Below, piece after piece: positions 5,215-6,061 of a DNA stretch of 6,061 nucleotides (position 1 is the first letter of the stretch; each line of letters opens with the position of its first letter). The notes under the pieces were generated by a model. It was not told where the DNA came from, ran no database searches, and saw nothing but the letters and a program-made list of their open reading frames with translations. Both the position numbers and the translations under genes were made by a program. Origin of the DNA: Bacillota bacterium (GTDB lineage: Bacteria > Bacillota_C > Negativicutes > JAEYSJ01); the NCBI GenBank assembly GCA_023434855.1, contig JAEYSJ010000302.1, positions 1-6,061 on the forward strand, in the 5' to 3' direction.

Positions 5215-5319
5215 TTAAATACAACTTATTTTGATTGGACACTCATAAACAATAATTCCTCGCAATTTGCGATTATATAGGCCAATTGTTTCGCCCTCAG
5301 AGCATATCACTGTAAGCAC
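5215..5319 (-). CDS. Possible 34-41-aa small protein with uncertain start
   Basis: An open stretch ends at TAA (5215-5217) and encodes a plausible peptide (VLTVICSEGETIGLYNRKLR, then GIIVYECPIKISCI). The first standard start is the GTG at 5319, which lacks a good ribosome binding site. An AGGGGG at 5352-5347 is instead placed correctly for an in-frame ATA at 5340, an unusual start. It sits 31 bases upstream of the 59-aa gene on the same strand. It may be a real small gene, a decayed one, or chance. Confidence 0.35.
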   Translation of the reverse strand: MLTVICSEGETIGLYNRKLRGIIVYECPIKISCI

Positions 5320-5363
5320 TTCAACAAGGGATCCGCCTATAGTTAACCCCCTGATGCTTTATG

Positions 5364-5410
5364 CTTTTGCTAAGCTGATACAAACATAGTTTGTATCAGC
5401 TTAGCAAAAG
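5364..5410. repeat. Inverted repeat with perfect 22-bp arms and a 3-base loop
   Basis: The left arm (5364-5385, starting CTTTTGCTAAGCTGATACAA) and the right arm (5389-5410) are exact reverse complements separated by ATA. Neither strand has a T-run after the stem, so it is not a standard intrinsic terminator. It lies within the right leftward gene cluster and would form a very stable hairpin in the mRNA. Possible roles are an mRNA processing or protection element, an attenuator, or a protein or replication site. Confidence 0.65.
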
Positions 5411-5473
5411 AAACGCTCCCATTAAAAGCGCTCCTTTATGGTTTATCGCTCCTTTTAAAACGCTCCTTTTCAT
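5396..5473 (-). CDS. Possible leader peptide over the GGAGCG repeats
   Basis: A 25-codon frame starts at the ATG at 5473, immediately after the stop of the 48-aa gene (TAAATG), and ends at a TGA (5398-5396) inside the right arm of the inverted repeat. An internal ATG at 5422 has an ideal ribosome binding site (AAAGGAG, 8-base spacer) and would give only MGAFLLLS. The peptide is hydrophobic at its end and contains KGA units because of the repeats. It may be a regulatory leader whose translation opens the downstream hairpin, or chance. Confidence 0.3.
   Translation of the reverse strand: MKRSVLKGAINHKGALLMGAFLLLS
5414..5466 (-). repeat. Four spaced GGAGCG repeats (ribosome-binding-site-like)
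   Basis: On the minus strand GGAGCG occurs four times (at 5466-5461, 5452-5447, 5434-5429 and 5419-5414), three of them preceded by AAA to give AAAGGAGCG. The spacing is 14, 18 and 15 bases. Each copy resembles a Shine-Dalgarno sequence. The array fills the gap between the 48-aa gene and the 22-bp-arm inverted repeat. Confidence 0.55.
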
Positions 5474-5620
5474 TTAGGGTGGTCTCGCCCGCCGTTCTAA
5501 CGCTTTCTCAGTCCGTGCATGGCCCTTCCCTCGCTTAATGGCCTCCATCCAAATGTCTGGCCGGAGCTTCAGCAGGCTATACAATTCTTCTTCCGCTAAT
5601 ACCAGGATGCACCTTGTCAT
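5474..5620 (-). CDS. Hypothetical 48-aa protein downstream of the ERCC4 nuclease
   Basis: The ATG at 5620 is the first standard start, 16 bases after the nuclease stop codon, but it has no Shine-Dalgarno directly upstream. AAGGGAGG sits inside the end of the nuclease gene, and the frame is open upstream through ATT and ATC codons, so either translational coupling or a rare start is possible. The peptide reads MTRCILVLAEEELYSLLKLR, then PDIWMEAIKRGKGHARTEKA and a basic C-terminus ending LERRARPP. It resembles short proteins of Bacillota phages with an L-R-P-x-x-W-x-x-A-x-x-R-G-K pattern; no function is known to me. The length and composition suggest a small cytoplasmic nucleic-acid-associated protein, which is inference. 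Confidence 0.6.
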   Translation of the reverse strand: MTRCILVLAEEELYSLLKLRPDIWMEAIKRGKGHARTEKALERRARPP

Positions 5621-5636
5621 CCGAATGACAATTGTC

Positions 5637-6061
5637 TTACCGATCGCCGCCGCCTCCCTTCAAATACTCCCGTAAGCAATAAAGAAAGGTATAATAAATG
5701 AAGTTTCCCGAAAGTGCTGCAGCTACGAAATTAATGCTAATGCCATAGCGCATTTCATAGGTCTTTAACGCCGCTATAAATGCTTTTGGCTCATATTGCG
5801 TCTGGTACCGATGGCCGATAATATCACCATAGCAGGCATTCTCAATCATCAAGAGCAGCTTTGCCTTACTGGCCCTAATAAGCTCCGATTCAAACCGTTG
5901 CCGGTCCTGAGTTAGATTGCCGGACAATTCCTCTAAGCTTGCTTTGCGCTCAATAGTGATTTGGTTATCAAAGTAAGTATCGCGAATTATCCCGAGTTTT
6001 TCATTCGCCGGCAGCATAAAGCTGTAATCACCAAACCCTAACTTTTTACTTTCATATGTGA
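5637..6061 (-). CDS. ERCC4/XPF-family nuclease, phage type; N-terminus off the window
   Basis: The frame is open from the window edge to TAA at 5637 (141 visible codons). The ATG at 6017 is an internal methionine: the 14 residues before it (TYESKKLGFGDYSF) contain the conserved GDY of the family. Counting from the first visible residue, GDY is at 10-12 and ERKASLEEL at 37-45, matching the ERCC4 catalytic signature GDx(n)ERKx3D with E in place of the last D. LTQDRQRFESELIRA follows, typical of phage members of about 150-180 aa. ERCC4 nucleases cut branched or flapped DNA; in phage early operons they are thought to serve replication or recombination. The gene ends REYLKGGGGDR and precedes the 48-aa gene by 16 bases. 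Only roughly the first 15-35 residues should be missing. Confidence 0.9.
   Translation of the reverse strand, partial: TYESKKLGFGDYSFMLPANEKLGIIRDTYFDNQITIERKASLEELSGNLTQDRQRFESELIRASKAKLLLMIENACYGDIIGHRYQTQYEPKAFIAALKTYEMRYGISINFVAAALSGNFIYYTFLYCLREYLKGGGGDR

Noticed and set aside
5065..5280. 71-aa plus-strand ORF with a hydrophobic stretch
   Set aside because: Antisense to the 59-aa gene; the apparent membrane character comes from reading its complement.
5414..5466. GGAGCG repeats as a CRISPR array
   Set aside because: The repeated unit is 6-9 bases with 14-18-base periods, much too short for CRISPR repeats and spacers, and no cas gene is present.
5637..6017. 126-aa ORF starting at the ATG at 6017 as a complete gene
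   Set aside because: The frame continues to the window edge with the conserved GDY motif upstream of this ATG, so the gene is partial and the methionine internal.

Overview
The window looks like part of an integrated temperate phage or integrative element from a low-GC Gram-positive (Bacillota) host. The evidence is: strong AAGGAG-type ribosome binding sites, sigma-A-like promoters, short tightly packed leftward genes, a tyrosine integrase at the left edge and a phage-type ERCC4 nuclease at the right edge. A Negativicutes or clostridial host would fit the feel of the small proteins, but that is an impression and not a demonstration.

Left block (1-1440, leftward). A promoter at 1412-1440 (TTGACC, 17 bp, TATACT with an extended -10 TG) reads into a four-cysteine zinc-ribbon protein (978-1280). 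Next comes an overlapping 104-aa protein (671-985) and then a site-specific tyrosine integrase (1-605, cut by the window edge before its catalytic domain). A 13-bp hairpin that forms fully only in the leftward RNA sits just before the integrase ribosome binding site.

Central block (1441-4492, rightward, visibly more A+T-rich). A second, back-to-back promoter (1460-1488) overlaps CAAAC/GTTTG inverted repeats and drives a 78-aa Cro/C1-type HTH regulator (1509-1745). It is followed by a DUF4145 protein with an N-terminal CxxC...CxxC knuckle (1818-2546). After a terminator (2590-2610) comes a 580-aa protein (2702-4444) that joins a RelA/SpoT-type nucleotide synthetase domain to a second region carrying a HEPN-like R-x4-H motif and a third alpha/beta C-terminal domain; a terminator closes it at 4472-4492. 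This is the most interesting part. It has the position and content of a cargo (phage-defence or toxin-antitoxin-like) locus inserted between the integration/switch genes and the early genes. The combination of an alarmone-synthetase fold with two HEPN-like domains in neighbouring genes suggests a growth-arrest or abortive-infection system, but that function is inferred.

Junction (4493-4737). No gene is visible. It holds several small inverted repeats, a perfect 44-bp palindrome at 4621-4664 that probably stops transcription from both sides, and a weaker leftward terminator.

Right block (4738-6061, leftward). A phage-like early gene string reads from right to left: an ERCC4-family nuclease (N-terminus off the window), a 48-aa protein, a stretch with four GGAGCG repeats and a 22-bp-arm inverted repeat containing a possible leader peptide, a doubtful very small ORF, a 59-aa protein and an 86-aa protein. 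Apart from the nuclease these have no function I can assign.
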